Counted from the first letter of the stretch, positions 16,511 to 26,046 are shown. The stretch: DNA of 48,928 nucleotides from Pseudaquabacterium pictum (GCF_005403045.1 NZ_BJCL01000025.1:1-48928), one strand, 5' to 3'. Program-made: numbers and translations. Notes: a model not told the origin generated them from the letters alone.

Positions 16511-18216
16511 GCACCATGAACAACGTCAGCACCTTGTCTGGCAAGCCCGAGCGGCGGTTCTGGGGCTGGGGCTACCTGCGCGACGGGTTGGTCGAGCGCG
16601 AACTGCGTGGCGTGCACCAACTGCTCGCACCGCTGGGGCCGATGGGCCCAGCCTTGCCCGAGCCGCAGGTGGCCGATTTCACGCTGGCCCCGTCGCGCGG
16701 CCGGTTGCCCGATTCGCTGTCGTCAATGGTCTCCTGCACGCCGTACGACCGCCTCACGCACTGCTACGGCAAGGGCTTCGCCGACGTGGCCCGCATGTGG
16801 ATGCGCCACGTACCGCAGGCGCCCGACTGGGTGGCCTTTCCGCGCACTGAAACCGACATCACCGACGTGCTCGACTGGGCCAGCCGCAACAACGTGGCCG
16901 TCGTGCCCTTTGGCGGCGGCACCAGCGTGGTGGGCGGTGTCGAGGCAGCGGTCGGGCCCGATTACGCCGCCACGCTGTCGCTCGACCTGGAGCACTTCAA
17001 CCAGGTGCTGGAGGTCGACACCGCCAGCCGTGCCGCGCTGATTCAGGCCGGCATGCTCGGCCCCGATCTGGAAGCCGCGCTGCGGCCGCACGGGCTGACG
17101 CTGCGTCACTTTCCGCAGAGCTTCGAGTTCAGCACCCTGGGCGGCTGGATCGCCACCCGCGCCGGCGGCCACTACGCCACCCAGTACACCCACATCGACG
17201 ACTTCGTGCAGAGCACGCGCATGGTCACGCCCGCGGGTGTGGTCGAGACGCGGCGTCTGCCGGGCTCGGGCGCCGGGCCGGCACCCGACCGGCTGGTGAT
17301 CGGCTCCGAAGGCACGATGGGCGTCATCACCCAGGCGTGGATGCGGCTGCAGAGCAGGCCGACGTTCCGGGCCTCGGCGTCGGTGGCTTTCGACGATGTG
17401 TTCGCGGCCGCCCGCTGCGTGCGCGCGCTGTCGCAATCGGGCCTGCAGCCCAGCAACTGCCGCATGCTCGATGCCCGCGAGGTGGCGTTTGCCGGCGTGG
17501 GCGACCGCAAGAGCCCGACGCTGGTGCTGGGCTTCGAGTCCGCCGACCACCCGCTGGACGCCTGGTTGGCGCGTGCGCTGGAACTGGTGGCAGACCACGG
17601 TGGCCGCTGGGACCCGCAGGCCGTGGCCGATTCCATGCGCCCGGCCGATGGCGAGCCCGCCGCCCACCGCAGCGGCGCGGCTGGCGACTGGCGCAATGCC
17701 TTCATCCGCATGCCCTACTGGCGCGACGAGACCACCCGACTGGGCGCGATCTTCGACACCTTCGAGAGCGCCATCACCTGGGACCGCTTCGAGGCCTTCT
17801 ACGACGGCGTGCGCCAGGATGTGGAGTCCGCCATCGAATGTGTCACGGGCCATGCCAGCCGGCTGTCGTGCCGCTTCACCCATGTCTACCCCGACGGGCC
17901 GGCGCCGTACTTCACCTTCACCGCGCGCGGCAGCAGCAGCGGTGACATCGCCAGCGCCCTGGCGCGCTGGCGCGACATCAAGCTGGCCTGCAACGACGCG
18001 GTGGTGCGCCACGGCGGCACCAGCACCCACCACCACGCGGTGGGCCGGGATCACCGCAGCGCCTACGAGACCGAGGTGCCGCCGCTGATGCGCCAGGCCC
18101 TGGCGGGCGCCAAGGCGGCATTCGACCCGCGCGGCGTGATGAACCCGGGCGTGCTGTTCGACCCCGTGGGGCGCCCGGTGGGCATCCGCGGCGTGCTGGA
18201 GCCTGTGCATTCATGA
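16507..18216 (+). CDS. FAD-linked oxidase, alkyldihydroxyacetonephosphate-synthase-like
   Basis: The 569-residue flavoprotein is of the vanillyl-alcohol-oxidase (PCMH) superfamily. The FAD-binding half shows WVAFPRTETDITDVL, the pyrophosphate loop PFGGGTSVVGGVE and HFPQSFEFSTLGGWIATRAGGH. The last reads almost like alkyl-DHAP synthase (AGPS), as do DRLVIGSEGTMGVITQAW and the C-terminal THHHAVGRDHR. AGPS makes ether lipids in eukaryotes; bacterial homologues include oxidases of unknown substrate. Translation is coupled to the EthD gene (ATGA at 16507-16510) and to the acyl-CoA synthetase gene (ATGA at 18213-18216). An upstream extension of the open frame to 15799 overlaps the AraC gene and is not coding. 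Likely role: oxidation of a lipophilic alcohol or acid; inference only. Confidence 0.88.
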   Translation: MSTMNNVSTLSGKPERRFWGWGYLRDGLVERELRGVHQLLAPLGPMGPALPEPQVADFTLAPSRGRLPDSLSSMVSCTPYDRLTHCYGKGFADVARMWMRHVPQAPDWVAFPRTETDITDVLDWASRNNVAVVPFGGGTSVVGGVEAAVGPDYAATLSLDLEHFNQVLEVDTASRAALIQAGMLGPDLEAALRPHGLTLRHFPQSFEFSTLGGWIATRAGGHYATQYTHIDDFVQSTRMVTPAGVVETRRLPGSGAGPAPDRLVIGSEGTMGVITQAWMRLQSRPTFRASASVAFDDVFAAARCVRALSQSGLQPSNCRMLDAREVAFAGVGDRKSPTLVLGFESADHPLDAWLARALELVADHGGRWDPQAVADSMRPADGEPAAHRSGAAGDWRNAFIRMPYWRDETTRLGAIFDTFESAITWDRFEAFYDGVRQDVESAIECVTGHASRLSCRFTHVYPDGPAPYFTFTARGSSSGDIASALARWRDIKLACNDAVVRHGGTSTHHHAVGRDHRSAYETEVPPLMRQALAGAKAAFDPRGVMNPGVLFDPVGRPVGIRGVLEPVHS

Positions 18217-19967
18217 GCCCAGTGCAGCCGCCACCAGCAGCCACCGGCCACGGCGTGGCCACGCTGGCCGACATCGAAGCGTTCGAGCAGGCCGCACCGC
18301 TGGACAGCAGGCTGCCCGCGCGCAGCGTCTGGGCGATGCTGGAGGCTGCGGGCGACCGGCATGCCGACCGCCCGGCGCTCAGCTTCCTTCCCGAGGGTGA
18401 TCCGGGCGAGCCCGCTCAGACCTGGAACCATGGCCAGTTGCTGCAGCACTGCCGCAGGCTGGCAAACTGGCTGCGCGCCCACGGCGTGCAACCGACGGCA
18501 GGCGTGGCCGTGCTGTTGCCCAACCTGCCGCAGACCTACGTGGCGCTCTTCGGCAGCCAGGCCGCGGCGGTGGTCTGCCCGATCAGCCCGACTCTGGGTG
18601 CCGCTGCGGTGGCCGGCATCCTGCTGACGGCTGGCTGCACAGTGCTGGTGACAGAAGGGCCGGCGCAGAACCCGGCGCAGAACTCCGCGATCTGGCAGCG
18701 TGCCTGTGCCGCAGCAGCGCTGGCGCCGGGCCTGCTGCACCATGTGCTGTGTGTCGGCGGTGTGGGTGGTGACGGCGGGCTCGGCATGCCGGCGGGCGTG
18801 CAGGTGCATGACTTTGAGCTGGCCTGCGGGTCGCAGCGTGGCGACCGACTTGACTTCACCCCAGCGCAAGACCTGCAATCGCCCACCGCCCGCTTCCACA
18901 CCGGGGGCACCACCGGCGCGCCGAAGCTGGCCACCCACACCCAGCGCAACCAGGTCTACCTGGCGTGGTGCATGGGCGAGATGGTGGGCTTCGACCCGCA
19001 GGACGTGGTGCTGATCGGCCTGCCGCTGTTCCATGTGCATGCCGTCATTCCGCTCAGCATGGGGCCGCTCAGCCGCGGCGCCCACCTGGTGCTGCTGGGG
19101 CCGCAGGGCTTTCGCCATGCCAGCGTGATCCAGGGCTTCTGGCGCATCGTCGAGCGCTTCGGCGCCACCTGCTTCAGCGCCGTGCCCACCGTCTACGCCG
19201 GCCTGCTGCAGGTGCCGATCGCCGATGCCCGGGTCGGCAGCCTGCGCGTGGCCTTCAGCGGGTCGGCACCACTGGCGCGCCAGGTGGCGCAGGATGTGCA
19301 GGCCCGCACCGGGCTGGTGATCCTGGAGGGGTATGGCCTGACCGAGGGCACCTGCATCTCCAGCTTGAGCCCGCTGCGCGGCGAGCGCCGCATCGGCTCG
19401 ATCGGCCTGCGCCTGCCTTACCAGTCGATGAAGGTGGCGCAGCTGGATGCGCAGGGCCGCTGGCTGGCCGACTGCGCACCGGGCGAGGACGGCCACCTGT
19501 TGATCAACGGCCCCAACGTGTTTGCGGGCTATGCAGATGCGGCCCAGACCGCCGCGGCTTTTGCCGCGCCCGGCTGGCTGGACACCGGTGACCTCGGCCA
19601 CTGCGATGCCGACGGCTACCACTGGATTTCCGGCCGCGCCAAGGACCTGATCAAGCGCAGCGGCCACAGCATCGACCCGCAAGGCGTGGAGGAAGCTCTG
19701 CATGCCGACCCTGCCGTCGCCCTGGCGGCGGTGGTGGCGCGGCCCGACACCCGCGCCGGCGAAGTGCCGGTGGCCTTTGTCAGCCTGAAACCCGGCGCCC
19801 AGGCCGACCCCGCGCAGCTGCTGGCCGCTTGCCGCCAACGGCTGGACGACCCGGTGGCGGCCCCGGTGCAACTGACCATCCTGGACCAGTTGCCGCTCAC
19901 GCCCGTGGGCAAGCTCGACAAGGTGGCATTGCGCGCCCGGGCCGCCGCCGACCACAACCCCGACTGA
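18213..19967 (+). CDS. Acyl-CoA synthetase (AMP-forming, ANL superfamily)
   Basis: This 584-residue adenylate-forming ligase has the P-loop FHTGGTTGAPKLATHT (from about residue 230), the GYGLTEGTC motif, the WLDTGDLGHCDADGYHWISGRAKDLIKRSG hinge and the C-terminal catalytic lysine (LTPVGKLDKVAL). It would activate a carboxylic acid to its CoA thioester with ATP. The N-terminal 45 residues precede the usual start of the fold. It is translationally coupled to the AGPS-like oxidase, and a seven-base gap separates it from the next gene. The substrate is unknown; a lipophilic or alicyclic acid is plausible given the operon. Confidence 0.92.
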   Translation: MSPVQPPPAATGHGVATLADIEAFEQAAPLDSRLPARSVWAMLEAAGDRHADRPALSFLPEGDPGEPAQTWNHGQLLQHCRRLANWLRAHGVQPTAGVAVLLPNLPQTYVALFGSQAAAVVCPISPTLGAAAVAGILLTAGCTVLVTEGPAQNPAQNSAIWQRACAAAALAPGLLHHVLCVGGVGGDGGLGMPAGVQVHDFELACGSQRGDRLDFTPAQDLQSPTARFHTGGTTGAPKLATHTQRNQVYLAWCMGEMVGFDPQDVVLIGLPLFHVHAVIPLSMGPLSRGAHLVLLGPQGFRHASVIQGFWRIVERFGATCFSAVPTVYAGLLQVPIADARVGSLRVAFSGSAPLARQVAQDVQARTGLVILEGYGLTEGTCISSLSPLRGERRIGSIGLRLPYQSMKVAQLDAQGRWLADCAPGEDGHLLINGPNVFAGYADAAQTAAAFAAPGWLDTGDLGHCDADGYHWISGRAKDLIKRSGHSIDPQGVEEALHADPAVALAAVVARPDTRAGEVPVAFVSLKPGAQADPAQLLAACRQRLDDPVAAPVQLTILDQLPLTPVGKLDKVALRARAAADHNPD

Positions 19968-19977
19968 GAAGAAATTG

Positions 19978-21600
19978 ATGACAAGCACAACCACACGCGC
20001 CAGCGCCAGGATCGGCGCGCCCTACCGCAAGCACGAAGGCATCCATGGCACTTTCGACACCGTCGTGATCGGCTCGGGCATGGGCGGCCTGGCACTGGCC
20101 TCGCACCTGGCGCAGGCCGGGCAGAAGGTGCTGCTGCTGGAGCAGAACACCATCGTTGGCGGCATGACCCAGGCCTACAGCCGCCACGGCTACCGCTGGA
20201 CGGTGGGCATGCACTACATCGGCGAGGTGGGCAACCCCAACGGCGCCGGGTGGAAGCTGTTTAACCGGGTGACGGGCGGGCAACTGCGCTGGGCGCCGAT
20301 GCCGTCGATCTTCAACCGCATGGTGATCGCCGGCCGGGGCTACGACGTGCCCGCCGGCCCGCAGGCCTATGCCGAGTTCCTGACCAGCCATTTCCCGGCG
20401 GAAGCGCCAGCGATCCAGGCCTACATGGCCCTGGTCGGCAGCGTGGCCAAATCGTCGGCGCCGTACTTCGGTGCCAAGGCCCTGCCGCCCGAGGCGGGCG
20501 CGGCGCTGATGCAGCGCCATGGCCAGGACTTCCGCCGCCATGCCAGCCAGACCACCCAGCAGGTGCTGCGCAGCCTGACCAGCAACGACGAGCTGATCGC
20601 CGTGATCTGTGCCAACTGGGGCGACTACAGCCTCGAGCCCAGCAAGAGTTCGTTTGCCATGCACTGCATGCTGGCCAAGCACTACCTGCACGGCGCCCAC
20701 TACCCGGAGGGCGGCGGTGCGGCGTTTGCGCAGGCCATGGTGCCCATCATCGAAGCCGCAGGCGGGCGGGTGCTGCACAGCGCCGAAGTGGCCGAGGTGC
20801 TGGTCGACGGCGACGCGGTGCAGGGCGTGCGCCTGGCCTCGGGCGAGGAGGTGCGCTGCCCGCGGGTGGTCAGCAATGCCGGCGTGCAGAACACCTTCGG
20901 CCGGCTGCTGCACGGTAGCAGCCCGGGCGTGATGGCGGCCAAGGCGCTGCTGCCCACGGTGCAGGACACCTACGCCATCGTCGGCCTGAACATCGGCTTC
21001 AAGGCCAGCCATGCGGAACTGGGCTTCACGCCGGCCAACATCTGGTCGCACCCCGGGCCGGACTTCGAAGCCAACCTGGTGGCGCACCGGCAGGATTTCG
21101 ACGCGCCATTCCCCTGGCACTTCATCACCTTTCCGTCGACCAAGGACCCGCTGTGGGAACGTGACTTCCCAGGCCGCGCCACGGTGGAGATGTATGCCTA
21201 CACCGACTACAGCCACTTTGCGCGCTGGGCCGGCACACCGTGGATGAAGCGCGGCGACGACTACCTGGCGCGCAAGGCCGTGATCCAGCAGCGCCTGCTG
21301 GACGAGCTGTTCCGGCACACGCCGGCCGCGGTGCAGCATGTGGATGTGGTGGAGGTCTCCACACCGCTGACCTACGAGACCTTCGCCAAGCGCGAGCGTG
21401 GCGGCTTCATGGGCGTGGCCTCGTCGCCGCAGCGCTTCGTACAGGACTGGCTGCGCCCCGCCACCCCCGTGCAGGGGCTCTACCTGACCGGGCAGGACGT
21501 GGCCACCGACGGCGTGATCGGCGCCCTGGTCGGTGCCACGCTGTGCGCATCGTTCATCCTGCAGCGCGACCTGATGACCGAGATCCGCGCCGGGGCTTGA
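19978..21600 (+). CDS. RetSat/CrtI-like FAD-dependent oxidoreductase
   Basis: This 540-residue flavoprotein has an N-terminal dinucleotide-binding motif (VIGSGMGGLALASHLAQAG) followed by the phytoene-desaturase/retinol-saturase pattern (GGMTQAYSRHGYRWTVGMHYIGEVG). A C-terminal FAD segment reads GLYLTGQDVATDGVIGALVGA. Relatives desaturate carotenoids or saturate retinol and other polyunsaturated lipids. Neighbouring genes encode an acyl-CoA synthetase and an FAD oxidase, not carotenoid enzymes, so redox chemistry on an unsaturated or polycyclic lipid-like compound is more likely here (inference). The ATG at 19978 is preferred; TTG at 19975 is adjacent. It is the last gene of the operon. Confidence 0.88.
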   Translation: MTSTTTRASARIGAPYRKHEGIHGTFDTVVIGSGMGGLALASHLAQAGQKVLLLEQNTIVGGMTQAYSRHGYRWTVGMHYIGEVGNPNGAGWKLFNRVTGGQLRWAPMPSIFNRMVIAGRGYDVPAGPQAYAEFLTSHFPAEAPAIQAYMALVGSVAKSSAPYFGAKALPPEAGAALMQRHGQDFRRHASQTTQQVLRSLTSNDELIAVICANWGDYSLEPSKSSFAMHCMLAKHYLHGAHYPEGGGAAFAQAMVPIIEAAGGRVLHSAEVAEVLVDGDAVQGVRLASGEEVRCPRVVSNAGVQNTFGRLLHGSSPGVMAAKALLPTVQDTYAIVGLNIGFKASHAELGFTPANIWSHPGPDFEANLVAHRQDFDAPFPWHFITFPSTKDPLWERDFPGRATVEMYAYTDYSHFARWAGTPWMKRGDDYLARKAVIQQRLLDELFRHTPAAVQHVDVVEVSTPLTYETFAKRERGGFMGVASSPQRFVQDWLRPATPVQGLYLTGQDVATDGVIGALVGATLCASFILQRDLMTEIRAGA

Positions 21601-22148
21601 GCGAAGGCACGGGCATCGGCTGGTCCCAGGGCGCGGTGTCGCCGCCAAAGCGGTCGGCCAGGAAGTCGATCAACAGCTTCAAGGGCAGGGGCTGGTGCTG
21701 GCGCGACAGGTAGATGGCGTGGATGCCCAGGGCCCAGGGCCTCGGGCTCGATGGTTGGCAGCACGCGCACCAGGGTGCCGCGCAGCAGGTCGTCGCCGAC
21801 GAAGTAGGTGGGCAGCATGGCGATGCCGGCACCGGCCAGCGCAGCCTGGCGCACCGCGGCCGTTTGATTGCCTGACAGCGGCCCGGCCACGGCCTGCACC
21901 ACCACCCGGCCGGCATGGGTGAGCCTGTATTCGGCGCGGATTCCGAACGCGTGGGTGATGCCGGCGTGATGGGCCATGTCGGCCGCCTGCGTTGGCTGGC
22001 CATGCTGCGACAGGTAGGCAGGTGCTGCACACAGCACCGAGCGACAACCGGCTAGCCTGCGCGCCACCACGCCATCGTCCAGGTGGTTGGTGATGCGCAC
22101 CGCCAGGTCGATGCGTTTGGCCACCAGGTCCACTTCGCAAAGCTGTCA
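21554..22148 (-). pseudogene. LysR-family regulator, truncated and frameshifted
   Basis: The minus strand encodes the substrate-binding part of a LysR regulator: VDLVAKRIDLAVRITNHLDDG, then ARRLAGCRSVLCAAPAYL, and (in another frame) LGIHAIYLSRQHQPLPLKLLIDFLADRF. The N-terminal helix-turn-helix and about half of the protein are missing; similarity stops near 22148, where an in-frame TGA appears. The frame changes at 21726-21739, where the 7-mer CCCAGGG occurs twice in tandem, so a 7-base duplication explains the shift. The 3' end overlaps the preceding flavoprotein gene by about 47 bases. It is probably non-functional. Confidence 0.85.
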
Positions 22149-22393
22149 CTCGGACCATCGCAGGCCGCTGAACCGAACGTCGGCTGATTGGCACCTACTG
22201 TGAATACGTTGGCCGCAGGCGACCGGCCGTAACCGCTGAAGAGCTGTAGGTCGTGGCTACAGTCGCAGCTGATCATGCGCTTACATCCCAATTCATGGCT
22301 CCACGCCGCTATCGCTTCGGCTGCGCCTAGCTCGGTGGCCTCGCCGCAGCGGGGCGTGGAGCGATTGATGCTGCACTTGAACAGGCTCGCGAC
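22149..22393. other. Intergenic stretch at a likely deletion junction
   Basis: About 245 bases between the broken LysR gene and the amine-oxidase gene contain no recognisable gene. The missing LysR N-terminus should have occupied this position, so the stretch is either replaced or scrambled sequence. It must hold the promoter of the next gene. Confidence 0.4.
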
Positions 22394-23545
22394 ATGACGA
22401 CAAGCCATGCTCGCATTGCCATCGTCGGCGGGGGCCTTGCCGGCTTGGTGGCCGCATGGCGGCTCGTACAGCAAGGCGTGAGCGACATCGTGCTGTTCGA
22501 GGCGCGCACCACCATGGGCGGCCGCATTCTCTCAGTCGACGCCGCGGGCTCGGGTGTGGATATGGCAGCGTTGGCGGTCGATCGCTTCGACCTCGGGCCG
22601 AGCTGGTTCTGGCCAGCGGCGCAGCCGCAACTCGACCGGCTGATCATCGAACTGGGGCTCCAGCGCTTCGGTCAGTTCGAGGATGGCGACCTGCTGGTCG
22701 AGCGCTCGACGCAGCTGCCGCCGCTTCGCACGCAGGCTCATGCCAGCGAGCCAACCTCGATGCGGCTGGCAGGTGGCACGGGCGCGCTCGTCGCTGCGTT
22801 GCAGGCTCGGCTCGATCCAGCCATCGTCCGCACCGGACAGACCGTGAGGCGGTTGCGCCGACAGGCAAATCGTGTCGAGCTCACGATTGACGATGGAGCC
22901 GGCAAGACCACCGTCTGGCAAGTCGACCATGTGATGCTGGCTCTGCCTCCGCGGCTTGCAGTCACCAGCTTGCAGTTCGAGCCTTTGCTTCCAGCCGAAC
23001 TCATGCGCCGCTGGCGGGCCACACCGACCTGGATGGCGCCGCACGCGAAGTATGTGGCGGTGTACGACACGCCGTTCTGGCGTGAGCAGGGCCTGTCTGG
23101 CGGTGCGCGCAGCAGCGCCGGCCCGATGGGCGAGATTCATGACGTCTCCATGCCGGGAGGCCATGCCGCGCTGTTCGGCTTCCTTGGTGTGCCCGCGCGG
23201 ATTCGTCGTCAGATCACCGATGAGTTGTTGCGCGCCTACTGCCGCGCGCAACTCGTCCGCCTGTTTGGCATGCGCGCCCACACTCCAGTCGGCGAAGCCT
23301 TGAAGGATTGGGCCAGAGACCCGCTGACTGCGACTGCCGACGATCAAGACGCTGCGGGCCACCATGCCGCGGCCCCTTCCCACAGCGCCGATGAGGGCGC
23401 ATGGCGAGGCTGGCTCGTTGGGATTGGCAGCGAATGGTCACAGCAGTTCCCGGGCTATCTCGCCGGGGCGGTCGATGCTGCCGAACGTGGCCTGCGGGAA
23501 GCTCTGTCCGACATCGCGCTCCCGCCGCCGAAGTCTGCCGATTGA
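22394..23545 (+). CDS. Flavin-containing amine oxidoreductase (NAD(P)/FAD-dependent)
   Basis: The 383-residue protein begins MTTSHARIAIVGGGLAGLVAAWRL, the GxGxxG FAD-binding fold, followed by FEARTTMGGRI (the GG motif of the amine oxidase family). A C-terminal WLVGIGSEWSQQFPGYLAGAVDAAERGL is the second FAD-contact segment. It is shorter than typical monoamine oxidases (about 450-520 residues), with a compact substrate domain. Substrate is unknown. The gene stands alone between non-coding stretches. Confidence 0.88.
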   Translation: MTTSHARIAIVGGGLAGLVAAWRLVQQGVSDIVLFEARTTMGGRILSVDAAGSGVDMAALAVDRFDLGPSWFWPAAQPQLDRLIIELGLQRFGQFEDGDLLVERSTQLPPLRTQAHASEPTSMRLAGGTGALVAALQARLDPAIVRTGQTVRRLRRQANRVELTIDDGAGKTTVWQVDHVMLALPPRLAVTSLQFEPLLPAELMRRWRATPTWMAPHAKYVAVYDTPFWREQGLSGGARSSAGPMGEIHDVSMPGGHAALFGFLGVPARIRRQITDELLRAYCRAQLVRLFGMRAHTPVGEALKDWARDPLTATADDQDAAGHHAAAPSHSADEGAWRGWLVGIGSEWSQQFPGYLAGAVDAAERGLREALSDIALPPPKSAD

Positions 23546-23866
23546 ACCGGGATACTGTGTCGGGTTGAGGGGCCGCGTTGCCATTTGGCCTATGAGCGGT
23601 AGGCATCGACACACACAGGCTCAGTAGATCTTGGCTCTGGCGCAGGACGGAGCCACCGCGATGGACGCGCACCGTTACTGTGAATTCGCGGCCAAGCCGA
23701 GAAGCTGATCTCTGGTGCGATGGCCCGGCACAGCGGAGTCAGCTTGTGGCAACCCCAGGCGAAGCCCGTTCCCGGCCATCAACGGTCATCGACGAGGGAC
23801 GGCTTCACATGTGAAGCAACATCCAGAACTGCCCCTTGGAAACTGGTCTAAGCAGATGCCGTGCGA
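23546..23866. other. Intergenic stretch containing a perfect palindrome
   Basis: About 320 bases separate the convergent amine-oxidase and helicase genes. No gene is visible. The one structured element is the 16-base palindrome at 23802-23817, listed separately. No U-rich terminator tail follows it. Confidence 0.45.
23802..23817. promoter_or_regulatory. Perfect 16-bp palindrome, possible operator
   Basis: GCTTCACATGTGAAGC is perfectly self-complementary with no loop, so it fits a dimeric regulator site better than a terminator. It lies between two convergent genes, about 50 bases from the helicase stop, which is an unusual place for an operator. The protein that would bind it is unknown. Confidence 0.4.
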
Positions 23867-25897
23867 TCAACACTGATCGACGATTTCCCAGGCCGTGCGG
23901 TCGCCCCCGATGCGCTCAACGAAGGCCAGTAGTTCCTTGAAGAACGGATTGACGCTGAGCGTTGACGAGTCCCCGACGAGAAGCAGTTTGCGCCGGGCGC
24001 GGGTCATGCCCACGTTCATGCGCCGCACGTCAGACAGGAATCCGATGTCGCCCGAGTGGTTGCTGCGCGTTAGCGATATCGCAATGATGTCCCGCTCCTG
24101 GCCCTGGAATGAATCGACGGTCCCCACGCTGAGCAAGCGCTGCTGCAACAGGCCGCCCAGCTGTTCATGGACCTCGATGGCGTCCTTCAAGCAGTTGATC
24201 TGGGCGCGGTAGGGCGCAATCACGCCGATGGTCAGAGGATCTTCCCGATGCACTTCCGGGTCGCAGGGCTTGAGCAGCTGGACCAGGCGCTGCAGCAGCA
24301 GATCTGCTTCTTCGGGGTTTGCCGTGGAGCGGCTTTCGGGGATGGTGAGCTCGAGAAAGCCCAGACCCGCAGTGTCGAGGAACTCCACAGGCAGGTCGGG
24401 CGCAAAGCACTTGTCGTAGGCCTCCAGGCCGGCCTCGCGCACGCTGGCATCCGCTTGCAGTTGTCCGCCGTAGAAGCGCTCGGAACTGAAGGCCATGATC
24501 TGCTCGTGCATGCGGTACTGCAGATTCAGCATGCAGGCAGTCACGGGTTGCCGCTGGATGCATTTCTCGAACAGGGTTTCGCGCAGGCCTTCGCGGGCGG
24601 CCTTTTCGCTCTTCACGGTAGGCGGTAGCTGGTGGTGATCGCCGGCCAGAATGACCCGTTGGCCCTTGGCAATCGGGATCCAGCAGCCCGGCTCCAGCGC
24701 TTGTGCAGCTTCGTCGATGAAGACGGTGTCGAAGCTCAGGTGCCGGATGTTCCGGTTACTGGCGCCCACCAGGGTGCAGGTGATGATCTGCACCGACTCC
24801 AGCACCTGTTCGGTGATGTACCGCTCCAGGTCGTCGGCCTGCAAGAACAGCTGCCGGGCTTCGTCCCTGAACTGCTGGCGCTGCTGTCGCGCCTCAAAGC
24901 CAAGGTGGCGCACGTTCTGGGGGGCGAGCCCGTTGGCCTTGTCGCGGCATTGATCGGCGGTTTGGCGCATCGCGCGCATCTTGCTGTAGCTGGGATGGGC
25001 CATCAGCCGGGCATCCAGTGTGTGCGCCAGCAGGAGATCCGACACGCGGCTTGGGTTGCCCATGCGAATCACGTTGACGCCGCGCTCGGCCAACTTCTCT
25101 GTCAGCAGGTCCACAGCGGTGTTCGACGGCGCGCACACCAGAACGCGTCGCTCGCGTCGGATGGTTTCCAGGATGGCCTGCACCAGCGTCGTGGTTTTAC
25201 CCGTCCCAGGCGGGCCATGGATGATGCCGACATCCTGTGCGGTGATCACATGGCGCACGGCAGCGAGCTGTGATTCGTTGAGTGGGCTGGGATAGAACAG
25301 GTCGTCGACATGGGGCGAGCGAAAGCGGGCTTGCCTGGCGCCCAGCAACACATCGCGTAGCTCAGCCAAGCGGTTGCCGCGGGCGCCGATGACGTCGCTC
25401 AGCGCCTGATCCATCTCGCGGTAGCTCACCGCGTCGAAGGTGAGATCGATCCCCAATCTGCCGCCATCCAGCACCCAGTCCGGCAGCGCCTCCTTGGTCG
25501 TGGTCAGCTGCAGCTTGTTGCGCCGCACGCTGGTCACAACACCATGGAGCGTGGGTGGGTCCCCCGATTGAACAGGCGCCGCACCAAACAGCGAGGCGTT
25601 CCTGCCAACCTGAAAAAGATGCAGGCCCTGCTGGCTTGCTGGGCGTTCCATTTCCAGCACCAGCTTCCCGCCAAAACCGATGTCTTCCTGGGTGATGGTG
25701 ACCGGGAACCAGGTCAAGCCGCGGCGCTGTCGCTCCTGGATGCTGGCCTTCGCATTCTTGAGCTTGAACTGCGCCTGGTCTTCCCTCTGCTCCAGTTGCA
25801 TCAGGGCGTGCACGCGACGCAACTCTTCCGTGACGCTGGCCGTGCTGGGTTTGAAGTCGAAGTCGGCCAAGGCAGTCCAGGGAGAGCCGCCGCGCAA
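23867..25897 (-). CDS. SF1 superfamily DNA/RNA helicase (Upf1/SMUBP-2-like, AAA_11/AAA_12)
   Basis: The 676-residue ATPase has Walker A GPPGTGKTT from about residue 228, motif II DTVFIDEAAQA, motif III GDHHQLPPTVKS, motif V VDSFQGQERDIIAISLTRSN and motif VI VGMTRARRKLLLVGD, all intact. The N-terminal about 200 residues resemble the beta-barrel/stalk region of Upf1-like helicases. Bacterial stand-alone members are often annotated as DNA-binding protein SMUBP-2 homologues; their substrate is not known, and some occur in defence islands. The true start may be slightly downstream of 25897. Flanking genes are convergent or unrelated. Confidence 0.93.
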   Translation of the reverse strand: MRGGSPWTALADFDFKPSTASVTEELRRVHALMQLEQREDQAQFKLKNAKASIQERQRRGLTWFPVTITQEDIGFGGKLVLEMERPASQQGLHLFQVGRNASLFGAAPVQSGDPPTLHGVVTSVRRNKLQLTTTKEALPDWVLDGGRLGIDLTFDAVSYREMDQALSDVIGARGNRLAELRDVLLGARQARFRSPHVDDLFYPSPLNESQLAAVRHVITAQDVGIIHGPPGTGKTTTLVQAILETIRRERRVLVCAPSNTAVDLLTEKLAERGVNVIRMGNPSRVSDLLLAHTLDARLMAHPSYSKMRAMRQTADQCRDKANGLAPQNVRHLGFEARQQRQQFRDEARQLFLQADDLERYITEQVLESVQIITCTLVGASNRNIRHLSFDTVFIDEAAQALEPGCWIPIAKGQRVILAGDHHQLPPTVKSEKAAREGLRETLFEKCIQRQPVTACMLNLQYRMHEQIMAFSSERFYGGQLQADASVREAGLEAYDKCFAPDLPVEFLDTAGLGFLELTIPESRSTANPEEADLLLQRLVQLLKPCDPEVHREDPLTIGVIAPYRAQINCLKDAIEVHEQLGGLLQQRLLSVGTVDSFQGQERDIIAISLTRSNHSGDIGFLSDVRRMNVGMTRARRKLLLVGDSSTLSVNPFFKELLAFVERIGGDRTAWEIVDQC

Positions 25898-26046
25898 CCA
25901 GCGGCGTCAGATTGCTCGGAGCGATCCAGCCGCCAATCGCCGAATCGCACATTGTCGAAGGGTTGCGGCTCCGTATGGACCGAAGTGAACTCAGCGAGAA
26001 GCGATGTGCCGCCGATCTGCGACAAACATGAGGTGGTTCGGATTGC

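Noticed and set aside
16723-18210. Long minus-strand frame antisense to the FAD oxidase
   Set aside because: It is His/Gly/Ala-rich shadow text; the opposite strand encodes a full conserved flavoprotein.
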